A stretch of 30,183 bases of DNA from CALHAX01 sp039816705 (GCA_039816705.1 JBCBXF010000005.1:1-30183), one strand, 5' to 3'; numbered from the stretch's first letter, positions 8,479 to 16,679 are shown. The notes: a model not told the origin generated them from the sequence alone. A program made the numbers and translations.

Positions 8479-9834
8479 CTACTGCGCCGCCATCACCAGG
8501 CAATCAATCTTGCGGTCCTTCAAAGAGGCGCACGCAGACCGTGCCGCCTGTTTGGAGAACCCGGCAAATCGCGCGCGGTACCAACGCGTCGCACCGCGAT
8601 CAAACGGCACCGTCACCGGCGGATGTCCGTCAACAAGTTCGCTGGCACGCTGAAGGACGTCTCGTAACTGCCGCTTGGCCGAAGTCTCATTGGTATGTGA
8701 CCCAACCTGGACGTGATACCTCCCGGTCCCGGTCGCGGTCGCACTTATCATGCGCTCAGTGGCATCGTTGGCCGTGTCGCCACGGCTCGCCACCTGCGTC
8801 ACGCTCCGCCGTTTCGCGATCGCCCCCGCATTGTTGGAAAGCCCGGCGAACTTTCGTGTCTTGATCTTGCGGACAGCGCGCTGCGCTTTTGCCACCCGCT
8901 TCGGTCGGACGTTCGGTTTCTGGGCCCGCGCGACGAGTTGTGGCTTGGGTACAGTCCGGCGCGTCCGTGTCCGCGAAGCGCGCTTCACGTTCGCGCGCAG
9001 TAACTTGCGCATCGTGCTGTCGCGTTTACGGGCGGTTTTTCCTCCCATAACGACGGCAATCACATGCCGACGGTCCTTTCGAACGGACGTCACGAGATTG
9101 AAACCGGATGCGCGCGTATAGCCTGTTTTTATTCCCTCAGTGCCCGCGTAGTTGAAGAGCAGGGAATTGAAATTTTTGTAGCGCCGCTTGCCATGCTTGA
9201 AGTAGCGCGTCTTGAAAAATTTGAAGAGCTTCGGATGATCTTCCGCCAGCCGTAGCCCGAGCGTGGCCATGTCTCGCGCCGTTGTCTTCTGGCCGCGTGC
9301 CGTCAAGCCGGATGCGTTCTTGAACGTTGTCTTCAGCATGCCAAGCTGGCGGGCTCGCCATGTCATGTAGCGTGCGAACTTGGCCTCCGTCCCGGCCAGA
9401 TTTTCGGCAACCGCTGTCGCGACATCGTTCGCTGACTTCGTGACCAACGCACGGATCGCATCCCGCATTGTGATGCGTGAGCCGGCGCGCAAGCCGAGTT
9501 TTGAAGGCTGCTGGCCTGCAGCGCGCTTCGTGATCACGAGTTTTGAATCAAGCGACACACGCTTCGCCTTGATCATGTCGAAGACGACATAGAGCGTCAT
9601 CATCTTGGTGAGTGACGCGGGATAGCGGGATGCGTCGGCATTCGATGCATGCAGCACGCGGCCCGTCTTGGCATCAAGTACGAGAGCAGCGTGTTTCGAT
9701 GCAGCCTGCGCAGAGCCGGGGAACGTTGCCTGAGCGGCTAACGCAACGCCAACGGCGATAAGCGCCGAGGAGGCATGTAGCCCCCTGCTTTTGCCCGCAC
9801 GTCGGCCACATTTCTGCAAAACGGCTCTGCCCAT
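8479..9834 (-). CDS. D-alanyl-D-alanine carboxypeptidase with C-terminal SPOR domain (DacF/PBP6-like)
   Basis: A periplasmic low-molecular-weight penicillin-binding protein that removes the terminal D-Ala from peptidoglycan stem peptides. From the ATG at 9834 it has 451 residues: a basic N-region and hydrophobic segment (about 22-35) ending in a cleavage-like SAQA|ASKHA, then peptidase S11 motifs SLTK (nucleophile Ser74, Lys77), SAN (134-136) and KTG (236-238). A long Arg/Lys-rich linker (about 265-345) is followed by a SPOR domain (about 373-448, beginning YHVQVGSHTNETSAKRQL) that binds denuded septal glycan. SPOR-tailed DacF proteins are common in rhizobia. The frame is open to an upstream ATG at 9900, which would give a 22-residue longer leader; I prefer 9834 because the signal peptide is then of normal length. 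It is convergent with the DnaJ-like gene. Confidence 0.9.
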   Translation of the reverse strand: MGRAVLQKCGRRAGKSRGLHASSALIAVGVALAAQATFPGSAQAASKHAALVLDAKTGRVLHASNADASRYPASLTKMMTLYVVFDMIKAKRVSLDSKLVITKRAAGQQPSKLGLRAGSRITMRDAIRALVTKSANDVATAVAENLAGTEAKFARYMTWRARQLGMLKTTFKNASGLTARGQKTTARDMATLGLRLAEDHPKLFKFFKTRYFKHGKRRYKNFNSLLFNYAGTEGIKTGYTRASGFNLVTSVRKDRRHVIAVVMGGKTARKRDSTMRKLLRANVKRASRTRTRRTVPKPQLVARAQKPNVRPKRVAKAQRAVRKIKTRKFAGLSNNAGAIAKRRSVTQVASRGDTANDATERMISATATGTGRYHVQVGSHTNETSAKRQLRDVLQRASELVDGHPPVTVPFDRGATRWYRARFAGFSKQAARSACASLKDRKIDCLVMAAQ

Positions 9835-9960
9835 CACCCTGTTCTGCCAGGCCCAATAGGTCCTGACCCTCACCCATGTGTCCCTTGGCTGCCGAGCCAC
9901 GTAGCGAGCGGAGGTGGCCGAACTTTATTGCTTTTGCGGCAGTTTCTGGGCGTGCCGACT

Positions 9961-9979
9961 GGCCAATTGCCGATTGGCC
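9961..9979. repeat. Inverted repeat upstream of the carboxypeptidase gene
   Basis: GGCCAAT (9961-9967) and its exact complement ATTGGCC (9973-9979) flank a 5-nt centre. It lies about 130 nt upstream of the minus-strand carboxypeptidase start. It could be an operator or a small 5'-UTR hairpin; there is no T-run, so it is not a terminator. Confidence 0.4.
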
Positions 9980-10148
9980 GAAACGACGGTCCGGCGCATG
10001 ACACACCGGCCCGGCTCGAGCGTCGTCGAACGCGATGAAGGCGCGGTAAAGTAACGTGGTGAGCGCGCGGTTAATCTTTGTCACGGACGCGTCCGCACGG
10101 CATCTGGGGCGAACACAGGTAAGGCCGAAGCCGGCGCAAACAATACAA

Positions 10149-10211
10149 TGCTGCAGCGCAACAAAACTGTTGACTTATGTGCGGTGCACAACTAACGATG
10201 ATGCACCGCAA
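10149..10211 (+). promoter_or_regulatory. Phasin promoter with PhaR/PhbF-like operator sites
   Basis: Two 13-bp stretches, 10149-10161 and 10199-10211, each fit TG-N-TGC-N3-GCAA exactly. I recall this as the consensus reported for PhbF, the PhaR-family PHA regulator of Herbaspirillum. A third TGC-N3-GCA core at 10180-10188 (TGCGGTGCA) is the exact reverse complement of the core at 10202-10210. A TTGACT -35-like hexamer (10170-10175) lies between the first two cores; a weak -10 (TAACGA, 10193-10198) follows at 17-nt spacing. A protein bound here would block the promoter. PhaR repression of phasin genes, relieved by PHA granules, is known in PHA producers; no phaR gene is in this window. Confidence 0.6.
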
Positions 10212-10319
10212 CATGAGGTCGGGACGTGATCCCGCTCACTGTTGCCGAGTAATTATTCGGGGCAGCACGCGCCCGAAGCCAAACTGATAACCGCGTCACC
10301 CCAACCTGGGAGATATCTC

Positions 10320-10649
10320 ATGATGAAGAACATCGAAGACATGCAGAAAGCCAGCCAGCAGGCGATGGACACGACCGTGAAGAGCTTCACGGAAGTGAAC
10401 AAGGGCATGCAGTCCCTCGCGACCGAGATGACTGACTACTCCAAGAAGTCGTTCGAAGACGGCACCGCCGTTCTCGAGCAGCTGATGGGCGTGCGTTCGC
10501 TGGAGCAAGCGATCGAAATCCAGTCTGACTACGTCCGCAAGTCCTACAACGACGCGATGGCACAGGCTGCCAAAGTCGGCGAAATCTACGCCGGCATGTC
10601 GCGCGACGCGCTGAAGCCTGCTGAAAAAGCCATGAAGAAGGCACGCTGA
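10320..10649 (+). CDS. Phasin family protein
   Basis: A small amphipathic helical protein of 109 residues that coats polyhydroxyalkanoate granules, controlling their size and number in the cytoplasm. It matches the Phasin_2 pattern: an Ala/Lys/Gln-rich, almost entirely helical chain with MQKASQQAMDTTVKSFTEVN, the SYNDAMAQAAKVGEIYAGMS segment and a basic AEKAMKKAR end. There is no signal peptide. The ATG at 10320 is chosen because TGGGAG (10307-10312) lies 7 nt upstream and because the in-frame TTG at 10242 has none. A second ATG follows directly at 10323. The gene stands alone between its own promoter with PhaR-like sites and a strong terminator, as expected for a highly expressed monocistronic phasin. 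Confidence 0.9.
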   Translation: MMKNIEDMQKASQQAMDTTVKSFTEVNKGMQSLATEMTDYSKKSFEDGTAVLEQLMGVRSLEQAIEIQSDYVRKSYNDAMAQAAKVGEIYAGMSRDALKPAEKAMKKAR

Positions 10650-10738
10650 AGCGCTGGCGAGCCGACATCCGTGGTCACGTGAGAGCGCAAAGTCGTCGCA
10701 CCTTCGTGAGCGCTGAGAGCTCAGAGAAACTGCCGAAA

Positions 10739-10766
10739 GGGGTCCGGGAAACCGGGCCCCTTTTTT
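10739..10766 (+). terminator. Rho-independent terminator of the phasin gene
   Basis: A 9-bp stem (10739-10747 with 10752-10760, one G-U pair) closes a GAAA tetraloop and is followed directly by six T (10761-10766). It lies about 90 nt after the phasin stop codon and is a textbook strong terminator. Confidence 0.93.
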
Positions 10767-10793
10767 GCGTTCGCACTAAGTTCGCGTTCGCAC
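10767..10793. repeat. 10-bp direct repeat pair
   Basis: GCGTTCGCAC occurs at 10767-10776 and again at 10784-10793, a 17-bp period, directly after the phasin terminator. It might be a head-to-tail regulator site or chance; nothing else supports a function. Confidence 0.3.
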
Positions 10794-11007
10794 GATCAAA
10801 AACGCGTCGACCCCTTTAATAAGGCCTGAGAGACCCCAGGTACGGACGCACTACCGAACCTTTATCGCGGTTCCAAAAACGGGCACGACGTGTTCGCCAT
10901 ACAAGCCCCAGCCTGCTGGCAATTTGTGCAGCCCGCCTAACTGATGCGCAACGCAACTGCGGTAGGCTGATGGGATTGCCGCGACGATCCACGCATCATT
11001 GATCACA

Positions 11008-11037
11008 TTGCCGCGCCACTTTTCATGCGGCTATGAT
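11008..11037 (+). promoter_or_regulatory. Candidate promoter for clpS-clpA
   Basis: A -35-like TTGCCG (11008-11013) and a -10-like TATGAT (11032-11037, five of six consensus bases) are separated by 18 nt. The implied transcript start, near 11044, would leave a leader of about 130 nt before the clpS start. Confidence 0.4.
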
Positions 11038-11173
11038 CGAAGCACAGCGCTAGTTAGGCCGAGCGAGACTGTTGGCGCTGGGACTGCGAGGATCAGCACC
11101 ACATCTCAACCCTGCCACGGTTAAAATGGGCACGGGAATTGCGAACTGCATGAAAAGACGGAGCGAGAACCGG

Positions 11174-11596
11174 ATGTCGGCAATGAGCGTAAACGAGGAC
11201 GACCGTCGTCTCGTGACCGTGCGTGCAGTGGACAGCGTGGCCGGGCCTGGCGAACCTGCAGGGCCTGGCGGGCCTGGCGGGCCGGGCGAAGGGGACGACG
11301 GCGCCGGGACGGGCCTCATCACGCGGACCCGCACCAGAACGAAGAAACCAAGCCTCTACAAGGTGTTGCTCTTGAACGACGATTACACGCCTCAGGAGTT
11401 CGTGGTCTACGTGCTTGAGAGGTTCTTCAATAAGGGCATCGAAGATGCGACGCGCATCATGCTCCACGTCCACCACAAAGGCGTCGGAATCTGCGGCGTC
11501 TATACGTTCGAGATTGCCGAGACGAAAGTTGCGCAGGTGATGGACTTTGCCCGCCAGCACCAGCACCCCCTGCAATGTACGATGGAAAAGGAATAA
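11174..11596 (+). CDS. clpS: ATP-dependent Clp protease adaptor ClpS
   Basis: Adaptor that delivers N-degron substrates to ClpA. The core begins at KKPSLYKVLLLNDDYTPQEFVV, whose NDDYTP segment lines the N-degron pocket, and continues with ERFFNKGIEDATRIMLHVHHKGVGICGVY, whose HVHHKG helix is the family hallmark. It ends with an ALQ-like HPLQCTMEKE. The 140-residue length is longer than usual (about 100-120) because of an N-terminal extension containing a Gly-Pro-rich tripeptide repeat (residues 24-38). Start choice is uncertain: ATG 11174 is taken, with a GGAG 10 nt upstream, but ATG 11150 and ATG 11183 are also possible, and frame 11072 upstream is open. It is followed by clpA with an 8-nt gap, the classical arrangement. 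Confidence 0.93.
   Translation: MSAMSVNEDDRRLVTVRAVDSVAGPGEPAGPGGPGGPGEGDDGAGTGLITRTRTRTKKPSLYKVLLLNDDYTPQEFVVYVLERFFNKGIEDATRIMLHVHHKGVGICGVYTFEIAETKVAQVMDFARQHQHPLQCTMEKE
11243..11287 (+). repeat. 9-nt tandem repeat encoding Gly-Pro-Gly in clpS
   Basis: GGGCCTGGC occurs at 11243-11251, 11261-11269 and 11270-11278, with a one-mismatch copy at 11279-11287. The repeat is in frame with clpS and encodes Gly-Pro-Gly triplets. Slippage in 9-nt steps would change length without breaking the frame. Confidence 0.75.
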
Positions 11597-11604
11597 AGCG
11601 CACC

Positions 11605-14100
11605 GTGCCAGCATTTTCCGATAGCCTCGAACGCGCCCTTCACAGAGCGCTCGAGTTTGCAAATGTCCGTCGTCATGAATATGCGACGCTCGAACACCTC
11701 CTCCTCGCCCTGATCGATGACAACGATGCGGCCGCCGTGATGCGTGCCTGCGGCGTCGAGCTGGATGAGTTGCGCGGTCGCGTCACCGATTACGTTGACG
11801 ATGAGTTGGACGGCCTCATCACCGATCCGGAGCACGAAGCTCAGCCGACGGCCGGCTTCCAGCGCGTGATCCACCGTGCGGTGATCCATGTGCAGTCGTC
11901 AGGCCGCGATGAAGTGACCGGCGCGAACGTCCTGGTCGCGATCTTTGCCGAGCGCGAGAGCCACGCGGCATTTTTCCTCCAGGAACAGGACATGAGCCGC
12001 TTTGACGCCGTCCAGTACATTTCCCATGGCGTCGCCAAGCACCCTGATCAGTCGGAGCCCCGCACCGTGCGCGGTGTCGATGAAGAAGGGAGCGCCGAAG
12101 GGGAGGGTAAACGGGAGGGCCAGAGCGCACTCGATTCATACTGCGTCGATCTCAATCAAAAAGCGAAAGACGGAAAGGTCGATCCATTGATCGGGCGCGA
12201 CAGTGAGGTCGCCCGGACAATTCAGGTGCTCTGCCGCCGTCAGAAAAACAATCCGCTCTACGTCGGTGATCCAGGAGTTGGCAAAACCGCGATTGCAGAA
12301 GGCCTTGCGCGCAAGATCGTCGAAGGCGATGTCCCGGAAGTTCTGCTCGATGCAACCATCTTCTCGCTCGACATGGGCACTCTGCTTGCGGGCACGCGCT
12401 ATCGCGGCGACTTCGAGGAACGCCTCAAGGCGGTGATGAAAGAGGTTGAGCAACACGACGGCGCCATCCTCTTTATCGATGAGATCCACACCGTCATCGG
12501 TGCGGGCGCGACGTCCGGCGGCGCAATGGACGCATCGAACCTGCTGAAGCCCGCGTTGCAAAACGGCGGTCTACGCTGCATCGGCTCGACGACCTACAAG
12601 GAATACCGCCAGCACTTCGAAAAAGACCGTGCGCTTGTGCGCCGGTTCCAGAAGATCGACGTCAACGAGCCGTCGATCGATGATGCGGTTGAGATCATGA
12701 AGGGGCTGAAGCCGTACTTCGAGGAGTTCCACAAACTCGAGTACAGCGATGACGCGGTCAAAGCTGCCGTCGAGCTCTCGGCAAAATACATCAATGACCG
12801 AAAGCTCCCGGACAAAGCGATCGACGTCATCGACGAGACGGGCGCATCGCAGATGCTCATCCCGGAGCCCAAGCGGAAGAAAAAGATTGAGGTGCCGGAC
12901 GTCGAGGAAACCGTGGCCACCATGGCGCGCATTCCCCCGAAGTCGGTTTCGAAGTCCGATACGCAGGTCCTCAAGAACATCGGGCGAGATTTGCGTCGCG
13001 TTGTGTTCGGCCAGGACAAGGCGATCGAAGCACTGGCGGCTGCAATCAAGCTGTCACGTGCTGGGCTGCGCGAACCGGAAAAACCGATTGGCTGCTACCT
13101 CTTCTCCGGCCCGACCGGCGTCGGCAAGACCGAAGTTGCAAAACAGCTCGCATCGCTGATGGGGGTCGAGCTGCTGCGCTTTGACATGTCCGAATACATG
13201 GAAAAGCACACGGTCTCTCGCCTGATTGGTGCGCCTCCAGGATACGTCGGGTTCGATCAGGGCGGCTTGCTCACCGATGGGATCGACCAGCATCCGCACA
13301 GCGTTCTGCTGCTGGACGAGATCGAGAAGGCCCACCCCGATCTGTTCAATATCCTCCTTCAGGTCATGGATCACGGCAAGCTGACCGATCACAACGGCAA
13401 GTCGATCGACTTCCGCAACGTTGTCGTCATCATGACGACCAACGCAGGTGCAAGCGATCTTGCAAAGCCGGTCATGGGCTTCAGCAATCAGCCGCGCGAA
13501 GGCGAAGATACCGCCGCGATCGAGAAGCTGTTCACGCCGGAATTCCGCAATCGTCTCGATGCGGTGGTGCCGTTCGGTCCGTTGCCGATGGAAGTCATCA
13601 CCAAGGTCGTCGACAAGTTCGTCTTCCAGCTTGAGGCGCAACTCGCAGATCGTGACGTCAGCATCGAGCTGACCGACGAAGCCAGCAAGTGGCTCTGCGA
13701 GAAGGGCTACGATGAGAAGTTCGGCGCGCGTCCGCTTGCTCGCGTCATTCAGGAGAACATCAAGAAGCCGCTGGCGGATGAGTTGCTATTCGGCCAGTTG
13801 ACGGACGGCGGCACGGTGCGTGTGATCGTGAAGGAGCGCGAGGGAGAGAAAATCCTCGGCTTCGAATACTTTACGACGCCCACATCGGGCGACGCTGGAA
13901 AATCGGGCAAATCCAAGTCGACGGCCAAACGCAAAACGCCGGTGAAAGCTCTCGCCAGCACTCCGAAGAAAGCGTTGCCGAGCCCTGAAAAACCCGATGG
14001 CGCAAAAACCACGGCCACAAAGACGGGTGCCGCAAAGACAACAACCAAGACCCGCCGCAAAACGCCGGCCAAGAAAGCGCCGAAGAAAGACGACGAGTAG
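11605..14100 (+). CDS. clpA: ATP-dependent Clp protease ATP-binding subunit ClpA
   Basis: Hexameric AAA+ unfoldase that feeds ClpS-delivered and ssrA-tagged substrates to ClpP. In order: Clp-N repeats (SLERALHRALEFAN, EYATLEHLLLALIDD), first AAA domain with Walker A GDPGVGKT (221-228) and Walker B ILFIDEIH, second AAA domain with Walker A GPTGVGKT (502-509) and Walker B VLLLDEIEKAHPD, then a ClpP-docking loop candidate around VMGF after MTTNAGAS. The GTG start at 11605 is chosen because MPAFSDSLERAL aligns with the usual ClpA N-terminus; the in-frame ATG at 11575 lies inside clpS. From about residue 760 to 831 the protein carries a Lys/Thr/Ala/Pro-rich tail absent from E. coli ClpA (758 residues). 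No clpP is in the window. A strong terminator follows. Confidence 0.96.
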   Translation: MPAFSDSLERALHRALEFANVRRHEYATLEHLLLALIDDNDAAAVMRACGVELDELRGRVTDYVDDELDGLITDPEHEAQPTAGFQRVIHRAVIHVQSSGRDEVTGANVLVAIFAERESHAAFFLQEQDMSRFDAVQYISHGVAKHPDQSEPRTVRGVDEEGSAEGEGKREGQSALDSYCVDLNQKAKDGKVDPLIGRDSEVARTIQVLCRRQKNNPLYVGDPGVGKTAIAEGLARKIVEGDVPEVLLDATIFSLDMGTLLAGTRYRGDFEERLKAVMKEVEQHDGAILFIDEIHTVIGAGATSGGAMDASNLLKPALQNGGLRCIGSTTYKEYRQHFEKDRALVRRFQKIDVNEPSIDDAVEIMKGLKPYFEEFHKLEYSDDAVKAAVELSAKYINDRKLPDKAIDVIDETGASQMLIPEPKRKKKIEVPDVEETVATMARIPPKSVSKSDTQVLKNIGRDLRRVVFGQDKAIEALAAAIKLSRAGLREPEKPIGCYLFSGPTGVGKTEVAKQLASLMGVELLRFDMSEYMEKHTVSRLIGAPPGYVGFDQGGLLTDGIDQHPHSVLLLDEIEKAHPDLFNILLQVMDHGKLTDHNGKSIDFRNVVVIMTTNAGASDLAKPVMGFSNQPREGEDTAAIEKLFTPEFRNRLDAVVPFGPLPMEVITKVVDKFVFQLEAQLADRDVSIELTDEASKWLCEKGYDEKFGARPLARVIQENIKKPLADELLFGQLTDGGTVRVIVKEREGEKILGFEYFTTPTSGDAGKSGKSKSTAKRKTPVKALASTPKKALPSPEKPDGAKTTATKTGAAKTTTKTRRKTPAKKAPKKDDE

Positions 14101-14141
14101 TGTTGCGCGGACGGCTCGGCCCGAATTGACGAGACATTGCG

Positions 14142-14171
14142 AAAAGGCGCCCCTCACCGGGCGCCTTTTTT
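14142..14171 (+). terminator. Rho-independent terminator of clpS-clpA
   Basis: GGCGCCC (14146-14152) pairs with GGGCGCC (14159-14165) around a 6-nt loop. Four A precede the stem and six T (14166-14171) follow it. It lies about 45 nt after the clpA stop codon. Confidence 0.92.
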
Positions 14172-14282
14172 GTGATTGTCGCGTGCGCAGTGCACGGCGA
14201 CAGGATTGACAAGACGGGTCTGCGATCATCTGGTGAGTGCCGCAGGTAAAGGGCGGACGACACGTCACCGGGGAGAGCAGAC

Positions 14283-15050
14283 ATGATCGAACCTACTGAA
14301 TTTGACGGCACGATTATCCTTGATGAAACGGTGTCCCGGAAACGCATTGGTGTGATGGCGCTCGGCACCGATGCTGTGCTCGAAGATGTATTCGCGGACA
14401 TGTTTACCGGGCTACCCGTGAGCATATTCGTCAACCGCGTCGTCTTCGAAAACCCAGTGACGATGAACTCACTCGCCGCAATGGATGCCGACATCGAGCG
14501 ATGTCTTGAAAACATCCTGCCTGGCTCTCCTCTCGATGTCGTCGCTTTCGGCTGTTCGTCCGGTACGGTCGCCATTGGCGAGGATAAACTCGCGGCCCGC
14601 ATCCGCGCCGTCAAACCGGGCGCCGGCGTTACTAATCCCGTCACCGCGGCCGCCAGCGCGTTCGATGCGCTGGGTGTCCGACGCGTCTCGATCCTCACGC
14701 CCTATTCGAAAGAGGTAAACCGTCATGTCGCGGATTTCTTTCTCGACAAGGGGCTGGACGTGCTGAACGTCGTCGGCTTCGGCGTCGATGATGATCGCGA
14801 CATTGCCCGCATCCCTGCCGCCACGATCACCGAGGGCGCACGCGCCGCGCGTCATCCAGATGCTGAAGCTGTTTTCCTCTCCTGCACGGCGCTACGCTCC
14901 GCGCATATGGCGCCCTCCGTTGAAGCGCAACTGGGCGTGCCTGTTGTCACGTCCAATCAGGCGATGGGCTGGCATGCATTGCGGCTTGCCGGCATCGAGA
15001 TCAGCGTTCCCGGCTTCGGTCAATTGCTGGATCGACCTCTGGCAGCGTGA
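14283..15050 (+). CDS. Asp/Glu racemase superfamily protein, maleate isomerase / EutA-like
   Basis: A cytosolic 255-residue enzyme of the two-cysteine Asp/Glu racemase fold, closest by pattern to the maleate cis-trans isomerase, arylmalonate decarboxylase and EutA group. The first catalytic Cys is C91 in AFGCSSGTVAIG and the second is C201 in FLSCTALRSA. A typical mid-chain TNPVTAAASAFDALGVRRVSILTPYSKEVN block lies between them. Both cysteines are present, as needed for isomerases or racemases of this family and unlike single-Cys decarboxylases. A GGGGAG (14270-14275) lies 7 nt before the ATG. It stands between the clpA terminator and the Do-type protease with no catabolic partners, so the substrate cannot be inferred: no nicotinate, maleate or ectoine genes are nearby. 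Confidence 0.75.
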   Translation: MIEPTEFDGTIILDETVSRKRIGVMALGTDAVLEDVFADMFTGLPVSIFVNRVVFENPVTMNSLAAMDADIERCLENILPGSPLDVVAFGCSSGTVAIGEDKLAARIRAVKPGAGVTNPVTAAASAFDALGVRRVSILTPYSKEVNRHVADFFLDKGLDVLNVVGFGVDDDRDIARIPAATITEGARAARHPDAEAVFLSCTALRSAHMAPSVEAQLGVPVVTSNQAMGWHALRLAGIEISVPGFGQLLDRPLAA

Positions 15051-15206
15051 GCGTCGTATCGTGGTAAGCGTCGCGTCGCACGACGGACCCAAAAACGCCG
15101 CACCGTTTTCCCATCATCCCCCGCTTGTCGAGCGTACTTGCAATTCGATCGCAGCTGTTCGACCAAGACATTCAGTCTGCAGTGTTCACCCGGACCGCTG
15201 CCCACA

Positions 15207-16679
15207 ATGACGGACCCTCACGACATGCCCCAAATGCTGCGTATCGCCGTTGACCGACTGCGCATCACTGCAATCGCGTCCACGCTGATAACGTCCGTTC
15301 TTGCGCCAGTTGCGAGCGCGCAGGAGCGAACAGTCCCGCAAAGCCGAGCCGCGATGCAGCAGTCGTTCTCGCCGGTGGTGAAGTCGACGGCGCCTGCGGT
15401 GGTGAATGTCTATGTGCGGAGTCGGGTGCGGACGTTTCGCTCGCCCTTCGATGATGATCCGTTCTTCCGCCGCTTCTTTGATCGCCGTGGCGGCGGCTTC
15501 GGCATCCCGCGCCAACGCATGCAGAACTCGTTGGGCTCAGGCGTCATCGTCTCCGAGGGCGGTGTCGTGGTCACGAACAATCACGTGATCAAGGGCGGTG
15601 GCGACGCCGAGATCAAAGTCGTGCTTGCCGACAAGCGTGAGTTCGACGCCAAGGTTGTCCTGCGCGACGAAAAGACGGATCTCGCCGTGCTGCAGATCGA
15701 GGGCCGGGGTGCGCGCTTTCCATCGCTACGGTTCGCAGATTCAGACGATCTCGAAGTCGGCGATCTCGTCCTCGCCATCGGCAACCCGTTTGGTGTCGGC
15801 CAGACTGTGACAAGCGGGATCATCTCCGCGCTGTCGCGGACCAACGTTGGGCGCTCCGAAGAACAGCTGTTCATCCAGACGGATGCGGCGATCAATCCAG
15901 GCAATTCGGGCGGGGCGCTGGTCGATATGCGTGGCCGGCTCGTCGGTGTGAACACGGCAATTTTTTCCCGCTCAGGCGGCTCGAATGGAATTGGATTTGC
16001 CATACCCGTCAACCTCGTCCGTCTCGTCGTTGAGAGCGCGCGTGAGGGTGGCGATCGCGTCCGGCGTCCGTGGCTTGGTGCGCGCCTCGTCAAACTCAAC
16101 CGAGATCGGGCGGATGCCCTTGGTCTTGAACGCGTGGCCGGGGCGCTTGTCAGCGATGTCTATCCCGACAGCCCGGCGGAAGAGGCCGGACTGAAAAGTG
16201 GAGATGTGATCCAGTCCGTCGACGGGCGGCGGATCAACGATCCCCGTTCGCTGAACTTTCGCCTCGCAACAGCGGGCCTTGGCGCCACGGCCGAACTCGG
16301 GATTGTCCGCGACGGGCGTCGCCGCAAGCTGCGGGTCGCCTTGCGCGAAGCCGCCCAGCGGGGAGAGGATAATGCCTATACGCTGGAGGGTCCGCATCCT
16401 TTCGACGGTCTCGATATCGCCGATGTGACGCAGCGACTGGCTGACGAATTCCGTATTCGCCGCGCGCCAGGCGTACTTGTGATCCGTGTCGATGATGCTG
16501 GTCGAGCGGCCCGTCTTGGCTTTCGCCCCGGCGACGTTATCGTGTCCGTCAATCGACGCCGTGTTGCCCAGGCGACGGACCTCTTGCCACTCATCAACGA
16601 GACGCCAAGGGTCTGGCGCCTGCTTGTGAGGCGCGGGCGCAAGATCATTCCATTGAACGTGCGCAGTTCGCGGTTGTGA
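15207..16679 (+). CDS. Do/DegP-family periplasmic serine protease (HtrA)
   Basis: A periplasmic quality-control protease and chaperone. From ATG 15207 it has 490 residues: a signal peptide with hydrophobic core LRITAIASTLITSVLAPVASA ending before QERTVP, a trypsin-like domain with His126 (NNHVIK), Asp158 (KTDLAVL) and Ser234 (GNSGGAL), then two PDZ domains (about 275-370 and 395-480). The first PDZ follows the PWLGARL segment; the second ends in a basic RRGRKIIPLNVRS. FDDDPFFRRFF in the mature N-terminus is the LA-type loop typical of Do proteases. Another in-frame ATG lies at 15225 and an open TTG-type start at 15138. The stop codon overlaps the GTG of rarA (GTGA), so translation is probably coupled. 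Confidence 0.93.
   Translation: MTDPHDMPQMLRIAVDRLRITAIASTLITSVLAPVASAQERTVPQSRAAMQQSFSPVVKSTAPAVVNVYVRSRVRTFRSPFDDDPFFRRFFDRRGGGFGIPRQRMQNSLGSGVIVSEGGVVVTNNHVIKGGGDAEIKVVLADKREFDAKVVLRDEKTDLAVLQIEGRGARFPSLRFADSDDLEVGDLVLAIGNPFGVGQTVTSGIISALSRTNVGRSEEQLFIQTDAAINPGNSGGALVDMRGRLVGVNTAIFSRSGGSNGIGFAIPVNLVRLVVESAREGGDRVRRPWLGARLVKLNRDRADALGLERVAGALVSDVYPDSPAEEAGLKSGDVIQSVDGRRINDPRSLNFRLATAGLGATAELGIVRDGRRRKLRVALREAAQRGEDNAYTLEGPHPFDGLDIADVTQRLADEFRIRRAPGVLVIRVDDAGRAARLGFRPGDVIVSVNRRRVAQATDLLPLINETPRVWRLLVRRGRKIIPLNVRSSRL

Larger units (their letters stand above)
9835..10319. other. Intergenic region between the carboxypeptidase gene and the phasin gene
   Basis: About 485 nt between divergent genes. 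It contains a 7-bp inverted repeat at 9961-9979, the phasin promoter and PhaR-like sites (10149-10211), and an AT-rich patch (TAATTATT) near 10250. Frames open across the left part have no family resemblance and overlap the carboxypeptidase gene, so I do not call a gene there. Confidence 0.6.
10650..11173. other. Intergenic region between phasin and clpS
   Basis: About 520 nt. It holds the phasin terminator (10739-10766), a pair of 10-bp direct repeats just after it (10767-10793), and a clpS promoter candidate (11008-11037). I see no supported gene in the stretch 10800-11000. Confidence 0.55.

Noticed and set aside
9674..10084. A 136-codon minus-strand frame spanning the carboxypeptidase N-terminus and upstream DNA
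   Set aside because: It overlaps the carboxypeptidase signal-peptide region in another frame and is Cys/Arg-rich with no family pattern.
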